The notes below the pieces were generated by a model. It saw only the letters and a program-made list of their open reading frames with translations, was not told the origin of the DNA and ran no database searches. Positions 1-7,471 of a DNA stretch of 36,857 bases are shown in pieces (positions within the stretch are counted from its first letter, which is position 1; each line of letters starts with the position of its first letter). The position numbers were made by a program, and so were the translations under genes. Origin of the DNA: Clostridium thailandense (GTDB lineage Bacteria > Bacillota > Clostridia > Clostridiales > Clostridiaceae); contig NZ_JAEEGC010000068.1 in assembly GCF_019207025.1 (NCBI RefSeq), positions 1 through 36,857 of the forward strand, in the 5' to 3' direction.

Positions 1-232
1 ATACGCAGGGATATGTTTCCAAAGCTTAAGGCACATATAAAAATTTTTTAGTCAATCTTAGCGAAATATTTTAGAAAATCTTAGGTTCTCTTATATGTCT
101 GAGGTACGAGTTTATCAGAGAATCTTAGATTTCCAAAATATTGAGCTTTAGATTGACAAAAAGTTTTTATAGTGCAGAAGCTTGGAAACATATCCCGGAG
201 TGTAAATCAACTTTTGGCCGTGGATGTCTATA
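1..232. repeat. Fold-back element copy R1 (left tip cut by window edge)
   Basis: A long imperfect inverted repeat. GGGATATGTTTCC near 8-20 pairs with GGAAACATATCCC at 184-196. The arms continue inward through AAGGCACATATAA and AGTCAATCTTAG-type blocks to a loop near 95-115. Outside the arms the right end reads GGCCGTGGATGTCTATA (216-232), the complement of the TATAGACATCCAC end seen at 36733. The inner sequence matches the copies at 10622-10757 and 36731-36857. It lies just beyond the 3' end of the minus-strand HD gene, so it could also fold in that transcript. No ORF is present. Mobility is inferred. Confidence 0.75.
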
Positions 233-249
233 TTATAATTTAGTTTTAA

Positions 250-837
250 TCAAAAACATTCTACTAATACTGGTATTCTATACACTTTAGAAAATAAATT
301 AGATTTTTTCTTCAACTTCTTCAATATATGTTCAGAACCTTGCCCTGTAATTTTAATTCTTAAAGCTTCATTTCTCACCTTAATTCCTATTAAAGAAACA
401 TTTAAATTATGTGTATGATCTAAAGCATCTGCAATTCTTAGCAGTGCTATCAATTTTAGTAATCTTAGTTTTAATTTATCTGAATAAAAGCCTATAGATT
501 CATCAATAGATTTTCCATGGCTGCCTGCTACTGCAGCAAGAATAAAACGAATTTCATTAGGAAGTTTATCTAAAGAAGGCTCTTTTAATATAATATATTT
601 TGTATGTTCATGATGATTTTCCTTATGAATAAAATATCCTATATCGTGAAGCAGCGCACTATATTTCAAGAATTCTCTGTCCACCGCTGAAAGTTCATAA
701 TTCTGCTTTATAGAATCAAACAATACTACAGCATTGGACGCTACCTTTTTTTCATGTACTACAATATTATGGACATTATACTTTTCTATAACTTTAAGCA
801 CTTCGCTTTCACTTAAATATCTCTGAATATTTATCAT
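250..837 (-). CDS. Stand-alone HD-domain protein, Ppx/GppA C-terminal type
   Basis: A 195-residue protein resembling only the C-terminal HD half of Ppx/GppA phosphatases. It shows LLHDIGYFIH, the HHEHTKY block and RIADALDHTHN, which match the metal-binding HD pattern and the helix that follows it in the Ppx proteins next door. The ASKHA ATPase-like domain is absent. An open frame reaches 921, but AAGGAG at 844-849 lies 6 bases before the ATG at 837, and the extra 28 residues fall in the gap after ppx, so 837 is the better start. It follows ppx on the same strand with a gap of about 90 bp, which suggests co-transcription. A role in polyphosphate or (p)ppGpp turnover is inferred from context; the substrate is unknown. 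Confidence 0.8.
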   Translation of the reverse strand: MINIQRYLSESEVLKVIEKYNVHNIVVHEKKVASNAVVLFDSIKQNYELSAVDREFLKYSALLHDIGYFIHKENHHEHTKYIILKEPSLDKLPNEIRFILAAVAGSHGKSIDESIGFYSDKLKLRLLKLIALLRIADALDHTHNLNVSLIGIKVRNEALRIKITGQGSEHILKKLKKKSNLFSKVYRIPVLVECF

Positions 838-927
838 ATTCTTCTCCTTTTGCAATAAATTCATCATATTATATGAAAGTATCAGGAGAAATATGCAATA
901 TTCTTTATATATAACTTTCATTTTAAA

Positions 928-2442
928 CTAAAAATAACTTGATTTTATGTTTAACTTTTTGCCAAAGATTTTTTCAAAAGATGCAGCACAATTTAAGGCC
1001 TGATTTATTTCTAAAATCGGATCTGTTTTAGATTTGACACTTATAATTACAGTACCTGCTTCAATGTCACAAGATACACCGCTTACATTACTATTTACAC
1101 CTCCATCTAAGTTCTCGCAAATTCGTATTAGTATTGCTAGCTTTTCAATAACTTTTATATCCTCTTCATTTATTATTTTCTCGTACTTATCTAAATCTAT
1201 TTTAAAATCATTTTTTCTATGAAGTGCTGCTATATATGCAGCCATTAGCTGTTCTCTATGTGATAAACCATTTATCTTCGAATTTGCAATTATATAAAAC
1301 GAGTGCGAATGATGATCATAATAACTTATACGTACTCCACAATCATGAAGAAGAGCAGCTGTTTTTAAAATTTTACAACAATCCTTATCTATATTTAGTA
1401 TTGATTTAAGGTCATTATATAAACACTCAGTAAGCTTCCAAACTTGGTATGCATGATTTGAATTCATTTCATAATTAAATATATGATTACTTATTGAAAA
1501 TCCTAAAACATCTTCCAAAGGTGTATTACCCTGTAAAATATATTCATAAATAATCCCTTCTCTAAGTCCGCATCCACTTACATAAAGTTCTTTTAAATCC
1601 AAGAATTCAAATAATGTAATTACAGCTCCTGCAGCTCCTAAAAAAATATCTGCCCTATCCTTTGATAGTCCTTTTATTTTTTTTCTCTCTGTGTAATCCT
1701 TTATCTTCGACATATTGTATATTTCTATTACATCCTCCACAGTGGTTCGATAATTGTGAAGGTTAGCTATAGGATAACTATTCTTTTTACGACTTATTTT
1801 TGCTATATTTCGAATTGTTCCTCCTATACCAACTAGAGGAATATTTTTTATTTCTTTTAACCATGGTATATCTTTATATAAAGAAATAATAAATTCTTTC
1901 AGATCTTTCTCCGTTTTTTCATCCATAGCTTTGTACAGAGAAAATCTTTCTGTAAGATTTATTGCACCAAAAGGCATACTAATAGAAGCTTTAAGATTTC
2001 TGTCCTCTACCCAAATAAGTTCTGTACTGCTGCCACCAATATCTATTAGAAGCGCATTAGAAATGTCCATACTATTTACATTACCAAAATAATCATAGTA
2101 AGCTTCTAATGTTCCTGTCAATACTCGGATTTCAATACCTAATTCTGATCTAACCCTATTTATAAATTCTACTTGATTCGATGCCTTACGTACTGCTTCT
2201 GTGGCCACTGCTATAATTTCTGTCACATTTTGTGCTTCACATAAACATTTGAAGAATGATAATGTTTTTATGGCTTGTTCAATTCTTAATGGGTTTAATC
2301 CTCCATAAATAGTCATATCTTTTCCTAAGCGTACAGTTTCTTTTAACTCATCTATTACACTAAAAAAATTATTTTTATTAATCTGTACAAGTACTAAACG
2401 TATTGAGTTAGAACCTATATCAATAATTGCTATTCGTTTCAT
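928..2442 (-). CDS. ppx: Exopolyphosphatase / GppA-type phosphatase
   Basis: A 504-residue protein of the Ppx/GppA family, whose members remove terminal phosphate from polyphosphate or convert pppGpp to ppGpp. The N-terminal ASKHA fold has IDIGSNSIRLVL at the start, AVATEAVRKASN, a second phosphate loop LLIDIGGSSTEL and LVGIGGTIRNIA, so the catalytic loops look intact. The C-terminal half is an HD domain with LLHDCGVRI and a His-rich stretch. AAGGAGGAG precedes the ATG. The gene is divergent from a second family member at 2791. PhoP-type repeats TTAACA-TGGAA-TTAACA (2648-2632) followed by TATAAT (2627-2622) read toward it. Sequence alone does not separate Ppx from GppA activity; the nearby ppk1 favours Ppx. 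Confidence 0.88.
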   Translation of the reverse strand: MKRIAIIDIGSNSIRLVLVQINKNNFFSVIDELKETVRLGKDMTIYGGLNPLRIEQAIKTLSFFKCLCEAQNVTEIIAVATEAVRKASNQVEFINRVRSELGIEIRVLTGTLEAYYDYFGNVNSMDISNALLIDIGGSSTELIWVEDRNLKASISMPFGAINLTERFSLYKAMDEKTEKDLKEFIISLYKDIPWLKEIKNIPLVGIGGTIRNIAKISRKKNSYPIANLHNYRTTVEDVIEIYNMSKIKDYTERKKIKGLSKDRADIFLGAAGAVITLFEFLDLKELYVSGCGLREGIIYEYILQGNTPLEDVLGFSISNHIFNYEMNSNHAYQVWKLTECLYNDLKSILNIDKDCCKILKTAALLHDCGVRISYYDHHSHSFYIIANSKINGLSHREQLMAAYIAALHRKNDFKIDLDKYEKIINEEDIKVIEKLAILIRICENLDGGVNSNVSGVSCDIEAGTVIISVKSKTDPILEINQALNCAASFEKIFGKKLNIKSSYF

Positions 2443-2790
2443 TTTCTCCTCCTTATTTTACTAGTAATTAAAAAATATCTAAAAAAACTTTTAAAGTAAA
2501 TATGTTATTTCTACGATATTTCATAATAACAAGCACTAGAAATCAGTAAACTTATCTTTAATTCTATTGAATATTTAAGATATTTGCAATAATTAATCAG
2601 ATTAACACATAGTAATATTCTATTATAATTGTGTTAATTCCATGTTAAGTATGTTTAAAGAAAGTAAATTTTGGACAATAAACCCTGAAAATATACTATA
2701 ATTAAGAGAACAATATGTAAAAATTATCATAACAAATACTATATATGTCTTAATATGTAAAATATATATTTATTAAGGAAGGGAAACTTT
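2443..2790. promoter_or_regulatory. Divergent ppx / ppx2-ppk1 control region
   Basis: This 348-bp gap separates two divergent phosphatase genes and has no ORF. For the minus direction there are 11-bp-spaced repeats TTTAAA (2659-2654), TTAACA (2648-2643) and TTAACA (2637-2632), then TATAAT at 2627-2622, as in Bacillus PhoP promoters. For the plus direction the candidates are TTAACA 2602-2607 with TATAAT 2624-2629 (16-bp spacer), or TTGGAC 2671-2676 with TATACT or TATAAT near 2692-2702. Neither plus candidate is ideal. Phosphate control of the plus operon would depend on sharing the same boxes. Confidence 0.6.
2632..2659 (-). promoter_or_regulatory. PhoP box for ppx
   Basis: Read on the minus strand, TTTAAA-CATAC-TTAACA-TGGAA-TTAACA repeats every 11 bases. 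The last repeat ends 4 bases before a TATAAT -10 box at 2627-2622. The Bacillus PhoP consensus is a TT(A/T/C)ACA repeat with spacers of about 5. The leader to the ppx ATG would be about 175 bases. The box identity comes from motif matching only. Confidence 0.6.
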
Positions 2791-4341
2791 ATGACAAAAA
2801 TCAAAATAGGAGATACCATTGCTGCTATTGATTTAGGCTCTAATTATTTAAGAATGAGTATAGCAGAAATTAGCACAGATAAAAGTATAAAACTTCTTGA
2901 AGAGGTAATTAAACCTACTAATATAGGCAAGGATACCTTCACCTCAAGAAAAATTTCTATACAAACCATGCATGAAACCTGTAATTATTTAAAGGGTTTC
3001 TCGCAATTATTAAAAGATTATAAGGTTAAATTTTACAAAGCAGTTTCCACTAGCGGAATTAGAGAAGCTGAAAATAAGCAGTATATCTTAGAGCAAATAA
3101 GACTAAGAACTGGACTAAATGTAGAATGTATCAATACTGCAGAAGAACGTCTTTTTATGTTAAAAGCAATTGACTACAATTCCAATTTAGACAGTTTAGA
3201 TCGAGCACTAATTGTAAATATTACTTCTGGGGTTGTTGAAGTGTCAATTTATGAGAAAGGACAATTAAAATTTACCGAGGAGGCCAAAATAGGATCTTTG
3301 CGTCTTAGAGAAACCCTTGGTGAATTAGAATCAAAAACAACAGACTTTCCTTCAATAATGGAGCAATTCATCGAAAATAAAATCTACTCAATAAAATCTA
3401 CTATTGAAAGCCTTGATATTAAATACTTAATTGGACTAGGCGGAGAGCTTAAAACCATTTTCACCATTATAAACACAAAAAGTTCTATGAAAAATCAAAA
3501 ATGTTCGATAGAAAAAGAAAGTTTCATAAAAAGAGAAGATTTCATAGAATTATACAAACATATTCAAAACATGACAAATGATCAAATAAGATTTGCATAT
3601 GGTATTTCTTATAAAACTGCAGAATTGCTTTTGCCTTCAATTCTAATTTTCTATTGTTTTCTTAAGATAACTAAAAGCAAAAATATTCAAATTCCAATGG
3701 CATCCTTAAGAGAAGGTATTCTATATGATTTATCAGAAAAATTAATTGATATTGATAAAAGAAAAGAATCTATAAAGCATATTATTAGTTCTGTATGGTA
3801 TATTGGTGAAAAATATGGAATTGATAAAAAACATGCAGCCTTTGTGGAAAACATTGCTTTATCTATATTTGATCAAACTAAAAAACTTCATAAACTTGAG
3901 GAGAAAGAACGACTTTATTTGCAGATTGCCTCAATTCTACATGACGTAGGAATTTTTATAGATGCTTCTAATCACTGTATCCAATCCTATAATATTATTC
4001 AAAGTCAGAATATTATAGGTTTTTCAAATAGAGATTTGCATTTAACAGCTAATATAGCAAGATACCATTCAGAAGAGATTCCAAATCAATCTCATAAGAA
4101 TTATTATGTGTTATGCGATCAAGATAGAATGAAAGTTTCTATTTTATCTGCCATTTTAAGATTAGCAGAAGCATTAGATATATCTCATCTCCAAAAAATA
4201 GAGGAATTAAACTTGTCAGAAGACAGAGATTTACTTTATTTTAATTTAAATGCTAAAGATGACATCATTTTAGAGGAATGGAACTTTATAAATAATTCAA
4301 ATTTTTTTGAAGAAGTATTTGGAGTAAAACTATTGATATAA
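2791..4341 (+). CDS. Ppx/GppA-family paralogue with degenerate phosphate loop
   Basis: A 516-residue protein with the same layout as the ppx at 928-2442: an N-terminal ASKHA region starting AAIDLGSNYLRMSIAEI and a C-terminal HD region with ILHDVGIFI and ILRLAEALDISH. The first loop and a glycine loop (LIGLGGELKTIF) are kept. The second phosphate loop, normally DIGGGSTEL, reads NITSGVVEV (residues 143-151), losing the Asp and the GGGS turn. The HD His cluster is also altered (NHCIQSY). Activity may therefore be weak or lost, with a regulatory or scaffold role possible. AAGGAAGGG precedes the ATG. ppk1 starts 20 bases downstream, so the two form an operon. Confidence 0.82.
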   Translation: MTKIKIGDTIAAIDLGSNYLRMSIAEISTDKSIKLLEEVIKPTNIGKDTFTSRKISIQTMHETCNYLKGFSQLLKDYKVKFYKAVSTSGIREAENKQYILEQIRLRTGLNVECINTAEERLFMLKAIDYNSNLDSLDRALIVNITSGVVEVSIYEKGQLKFTEEAKIGSLRLRETLGELESKTTDFPSIMEQFIENKIYSIKSTIESLDIKYLIGLGGELKTIFTIINTKSSMKNQKCSIEKESFIKREDFIELYKHIQNMTNDQIRFAYGISYKTAELLLPSILIFYCFLKITKSKNIQIPMASLREGILYDLSEKLIDIDKRKESIKHIISSVWYIGEKYGIDKKHAAFVENIALSIFDQTKKLHKLEEKERLYLQIASILHDVGIFIDASNHCIQSYNIIQSQNIIGFSNRDLHLTANIARYHSEEIPNQSHKNYYVLCDQDRMKVSILSAILRLAEALDISHLQKIEELNLSEDRDLLYFNLNAKDDIILEEWNFINNSNFFEEVFGVKLLI

Positions 4342-4361
4342 TCTGAGAAAGGAAGAAAAAA

Positions 4362-6500
4362 ATGAGTATTTATCGTTCACCTAAAAATTTCATAAATAGA
4401 GAATTAAGCTGGATAGAGTTTAATAAAAGAGTACTAGAAGAGGCTCAAGACACCAGTAATCCACTTTTCGAAAGGTTAAAATTTGAAGCTATTGTAAGTT
4501 CTAATTTAGATGAATTTTTTATGATTCGTGTAGGTTCCTTATCCGATCAAATTGCTGCTGGCTTTAACAAGCCTGATGCAGCTGGATTGACACCATTAGA
4601 ACAAATGACTAAGATATCTATACACGTTCATAATCTAGTTCACGATCAATTAAATTGTTATAATCGTTCTTTGAAATTAGCCCTAAAAAAGGAAAATATT
4701 CTTTTTTTAAAAACTAAAGGACTCAATCACGAACAATGCAAGTACATTCGAGAGTACTATTTGAAAAATGTTTATCCCGTGTTGACACCTATGGTAGTTG
4801 ATAATAGTAGACCTTTTCCATTAATTTTAAATCACAGCTTAAATATTGGCTTATTATTGCAAAAAAATGAGGATACCAGTGAATATGTTTTTGCTACTAT
4901 TCAGGTTCCATCGGTATTAGAAAGAATTATAGAACTTCCTTACAATAAAGGAAAAGCTTTTATTTTTTTAGAAGATATCATTAAGATTAATTTAGATTCT
5001 CTGTTCAGCAGCCATAAAATCTTAGCTTCAAGCTGTTATCGTATTACACGTAATGCTGATTTAACTCTAGATGAAGAAGGAGCTGAAGATTTATTAGAAG
5101 CTATTGAGGAATCAATAAAGCAGCGTAAATGGGGACATGCAGTGAGATTAGAACTTGAAAGCGGTATGGATGAAAGGCTTCTTCATATTCTCGAGAAAGA
5201 GTTGGAAATTTCAAAAGATCAGGAATATGAGATTAATGGACCTATTGATTTGACCTTTTTAATGAAACTTACTAAAAAAGCAGGATACAGCCATTTAATG
5301 TATACTCCTATGAAACCTCAAGTCTCACATGAATTTTTAGAGACTAAAAATATATTTGAATCAATTTCAAAAAATGACATTTTATTACATCATCCTTATG
5401 AATCCTTTGATCCAATTATTGATTTAGTAAAACAGGCAGCTGTAGATCCAAATGTTTTAGCAATAAAACAAACTTTATATCGTGTAAGTGGAAACTCTCC
5501 TATCATAGAGGCCTTAATTAAAGCTGCAGAAGAGGGTAAACAAGTTACAGTCTTAGTTGAATTAAAGGCAAGATTTGATGAAGAAAATAATATTCTTTGG
5601 GCAAAGCGCCTAGAAGAAGCTGGCTGCCATGTAATTTACGGATTGGTTGGACTTAAAACTCATTGCAAAATATTACTTATTGTTCGCAGTGAAGATACTG
5701 GAATTAAACGCTATGTTCATTTAGGCACAGGTAATTATAATGATGTTACGGCTAAACTTTATACAGACTTAGGATTATTTACCACAAACCCTCATATAGG
5801 TTCAGACGCTTCTGCAATATTCAACATGTTGTCAGGCCATTCTAATCCAACTGATTTATATAAGTTGAGCCTAGCACCTTTAAACTTAAGAGAGCGTTTT
5901 CTTTATATGATATCTCAAGAAATAGAAAATGCCAATATGGGTAAACCTGCAAAAATCATTGGAAAAATGAATTCCTTAGTAGATACAGAGATTATTGAAG
6001 CCCTATACAAAGCATCAAGTGCTGGAGTAAAGATAGATTTAATTGTACGTGGAATTTGCTGTTTAAGACCAGGTATTCCAGGAATAAGTGAAAATATATC
6101 TGTACGAAGTATTGTGGGAAGATTCTTAGAACACAGTCGTATTTATTATTTTTTTAATGATGGAATCGAAACGATTTATTTGTCTAGTGCGGATTGGATG
6201 AATAGAAATTTAGACAGAAGGGTAGAGTTATTATTCCCAGTTGAAGATAAAAATGCAATATCAAAAATCAAACAGATTTTTGATATTTCCTTATCAGATA
6301 CAGTTAAATCTAGAATTTTAAATACAGATGGATCTTATGCTAGAATTGATAGAAGAGGAAAAGAAAGAGTAAATGGTCAAAAAATTTTTTGCAATATTGC
6401 ACTTAAAAATAATTATGATGACCAGACAAAGTTACAATATAATAAAGAATATTGGATTGAGAACGGATTTAAGCCTAAGTTAGCTAATTCTATAGAATAA
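4362..6500 (+). CDS. ppk1: Polyphosphate kinase 1
   Basis: A 712-residue enzyme that reversibly makes inorganic polyphosphate from ATP. Length and motifs are typical of PPK1: NRELSWIEFNKRVL at the N terminus, SSNLDEFFMIRVG, HHPYESFDPI and a C-terminal phospholipase-D-like pair. The phospho-acceptor His lies in GLKTHCK (His434, matching E. coli His435). The second conserved His is in FLEHSRIYYF (His591, matching E. coli His592). The gene follows the Ppx-like gene by 20 bases with its own AGGAAG site, so synthesis and a phosphatase relative are transcribed together. No clear terminator follows it before the Pho-type promoter at 6520. Confidence 0.97.
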   Translation: MSIYRSPKNFINRELSWIEFNKRVLEEAQDTSNPLFERLKFEAIVSSNLDEFFMIRVGSLSDQIAAGFNKPDAAGLTPLEQMTKISIHVHNLVHDQLNCYNRSLKLALKKENILFLKTKGLNHEQCKYIREYYLKNVYPVLTPMVVDNSRPFPLILNHSLNIGLLLQKNEDTSEYVFATIQVPSVLERIIELPYNKGKAFIFLEDIIKINLDSLFSSHKILASSCYRITRNADLTLDEEGAEDLLEAIEESIKQRKWGHAVRLELESGMDERLLHILEKELEISKDQEYEINGPIDLTFLMKLTKKAGYSHLMYTPMKPQVSHEFLETKNIFESISKNDILLHHPYESFDPIIDLVKQAAVDPNVLAIKQTLYRVSGNSPIIEALIKAAEEGKQVTVLVELKARFDEENNILWAKRLEEAGCHVIYGLVGLKTHCKILLIVRSEDTGIKRYVHLGTGNYNDVTAKLYTDLGLFTTNPHIGSDASAIFNMLSGHSNPTDLYKLSLAPLNLRERFLYMISQEIENANMGKPAKIIGKMNSLVDTEIIEALYKASSAGVKIDLIVRGICCLRPGIPGISENISVRSIVGRFLEHSRIYYFFNDGIETIYLSSADWMNRNLDRRVELLFPVEDKNAISKIKQIFDISLSDTVKSRILNTDGSYARIDRRGKERVNGQKIFCNIALKNNYDDQTKLQYNKEYWIENGFKPKLANSIE

Positions 6501-6519
6501 TAAATTAAAACCATATAAA

Positions 6520-6561
6520 TTTACAACATTTAACACTAACTTAACATTGCTTTGTTATAGT
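6520..6561 (+). promoter_or_regulatory. PhoP box and promoter for the small ORF at 6603
   Basis: TTTACA (6520-6525), TTAACA (6530-6535) and TTAACA (6541-6546) form a tandem repeat with spacers of 4 and 5. A -10-like TATAGT follows at 6556-6561. The layout matches a PhoP-activated promoter. It lies between ppk1 and the next gene, giving that gene its own start. Confidence 0.6.
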
Positions 6562-6602
6562 AATTATATATCAATTATTAATTCAATAAAGGAAGGGATA
6601 TT

Positions 6603-6845
6603 ATGATAATTAGTTCTGAGAAGATTTTTTTTGATAAAATTAAAACATTTGATAAAAGCATGATTGAAGCTGCTAAAACTAACCGTGATATGTTTGAATT
6701 TGAAGATAAGAAGTATTCAATTGGCTCTAATGGTGTATTTGTACAAACTTTAATTAATGACAGGATATTATATCGTATTTTTATTGATGAACGTAAAAAT
6801 GATACTTCTGTACATTATGAACTGTTCAGATGTTTACAGAACTAG
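6603..6845 (+). CDS. Small protein of unknown function, Pho-linked
   Basis: An 80-residue soluble, charged protein with no signal peptide or membrane segment. I do not recognise the family. The first 30 residues look helical (KIKTFDKSMIEAAKTNRDMF). The rest looks like a small beta sheet (KKYSIGSNGVFVQTL, DRILYRIFIDE). AAGGAAGGG is well placed before the ATG. Coding is supported by that site, by codon use like its neighbours and by a dedicated promoter with PhoP-type repeats. Its place between ppk1 and a c-di-GMP protein suggests a role in phosphate response or polyphosphate handling, which is inference only. A weak hairpin (6867-6897) follows. Confidence 0.7.
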   Translation: MIISSEKIFFDKIKTFDKSMIEAAKTNRDMFEFEDKKYSIGSNGVFVQTLINDRILYRIFIDERKNDTSVHYELFRCLQN

Positions 6846-6866
6846 TATTGATATAACTTGTTTTGA

Positions 6867-6897
6867 ATATAGAATATTGTCGCTAAAACTTCTATAT
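6867..6897 (+). terminator. Weak hairpin after the small ORF
   Basis: ATATAGAA (6867-6874) pairs with TTCTATAT (6890-6897) across a 15-base loop, followed by AGCTTTTAAAC. The stem is AU-rich, so termination is doubtful. The stronger hairpin at 7143-7169 may do the work. Confidence 0.3.
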
Positions 6898-6935
6898 AGC
6901 TTTTAAACAAAATGTATTAAGGTGGCTGTTGTACT

Positions 6936-7328
6936 ATATATAGGTATCCACGGCCGAAAGAAGACTTATACTATGAGAATTATTGGTAATATTTAAAAGA
7001 TACGAATATATTTTTAGAGGACAATTGACAATGGATAGAGGACAGTGAAGGTGAGTTTTCTTCCTTACGTCAGAAAACTAATTTATTTTTTTAAGCTTGT
7101 TTTTCTAATGCAAAACATCGCTTATTTAGATACTCAGAAAGTACTCCTGCTAAACAAGAGAGCAGGAGTTTCTTTTAAATTAAAGATTTTTCGTAGTGCA
7201 ACGGAAAAAAATTCTCCTTCACTGTCCTTTGTCAATTGTCCTCTGTCCTCTAAAAAATGTTTAACTTGTGCTAACTGTTACCAATAAATATTTTTTATAA
7301 GTTAAGTGTAGACCGTGGGTGTCTATAA
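6936..7328. repeat. Fold-back element copy R2, different core
   Basis: The ends are the family's terminal inverted repeat: GGTATCCACGGCC on the left (6943-6955) and GGTGTCTATA on the right (7318-7327), with ACTTATA and TTATAAGTTAAGTGTAGACC inside them. The arms also pair over a long internal block: AGAGGACAATTGACAATGGA (7015 on) against CTTTGTCAATTGTCCTCTGT (7227 on), and GACAGTGAAGG against CCTTCACTGTC. The centre holds a G+C-rich hairpin. The core differs from R1, R3 and R5. The 80-codon frame at 7045-7287 lies wholly inside it and is not a gene. The right end is 4 bases from the PhoP box at 7332. Confidence 0.7.
7143..7175 (+). terminator. Terminator-like hairpin in the centre of R2
   Basis: ACTCCTGCT (7143-7151) and AGCAGGAGT (7161-7169) form a 9-bp stem with a 9-base loop, followed by TTCTTTTAAAT. 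It could stop transcripts from the small gene at 6603-6845, as well as being the apex of the fold-back element. Confidence 0.55.
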
Positions 7329-7331
7329 TAT

Positions 7332-7383
7332 TTAACATCGATTTAACAATTACATTATGCGTGATTTACCTTTATGTTATAAA
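7332..7383 (+). promoter_or_regulatory. PhoP box and promoter of the EAL-GGDEF gene
   Basis: TTAACA at 7332-7337 and 7343-7348 are exact repeats 11 bases apart. Two weaker repeats keep the same phase (ATTATG 7354-7359, TTTACC 7365-7370). A -10 box TATAAA follows at 7378-7383, 7 bases after the last repeat. Four repeats ending just before the -10 is the standard layout of PhoP-activated promoters in Bacillus. This would link phosphate limitation to c-di-GMP turnover. Confidence 0.65.
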
Positions 7384-7471
7384 ATGGAATAAGTTGATAG
7401 CATACATATACTTTCTATTTGTACTGATTATTACAATAATTTATTTATAACATATGCAAGGAGATTATTAT

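Noticed and set aside
838..921. N-terminal extension of the HD protein to 921
   Set aside because: AAGGAG at 844-849 fits the ATG at 837, and the extension is not family-like.
7045..7287. 80-codon plus-strand frame
   Set aside because: It lies wholly inside the palindromic element R2 and reads through both arms and the central hairpin; the protein has no sensible composition.
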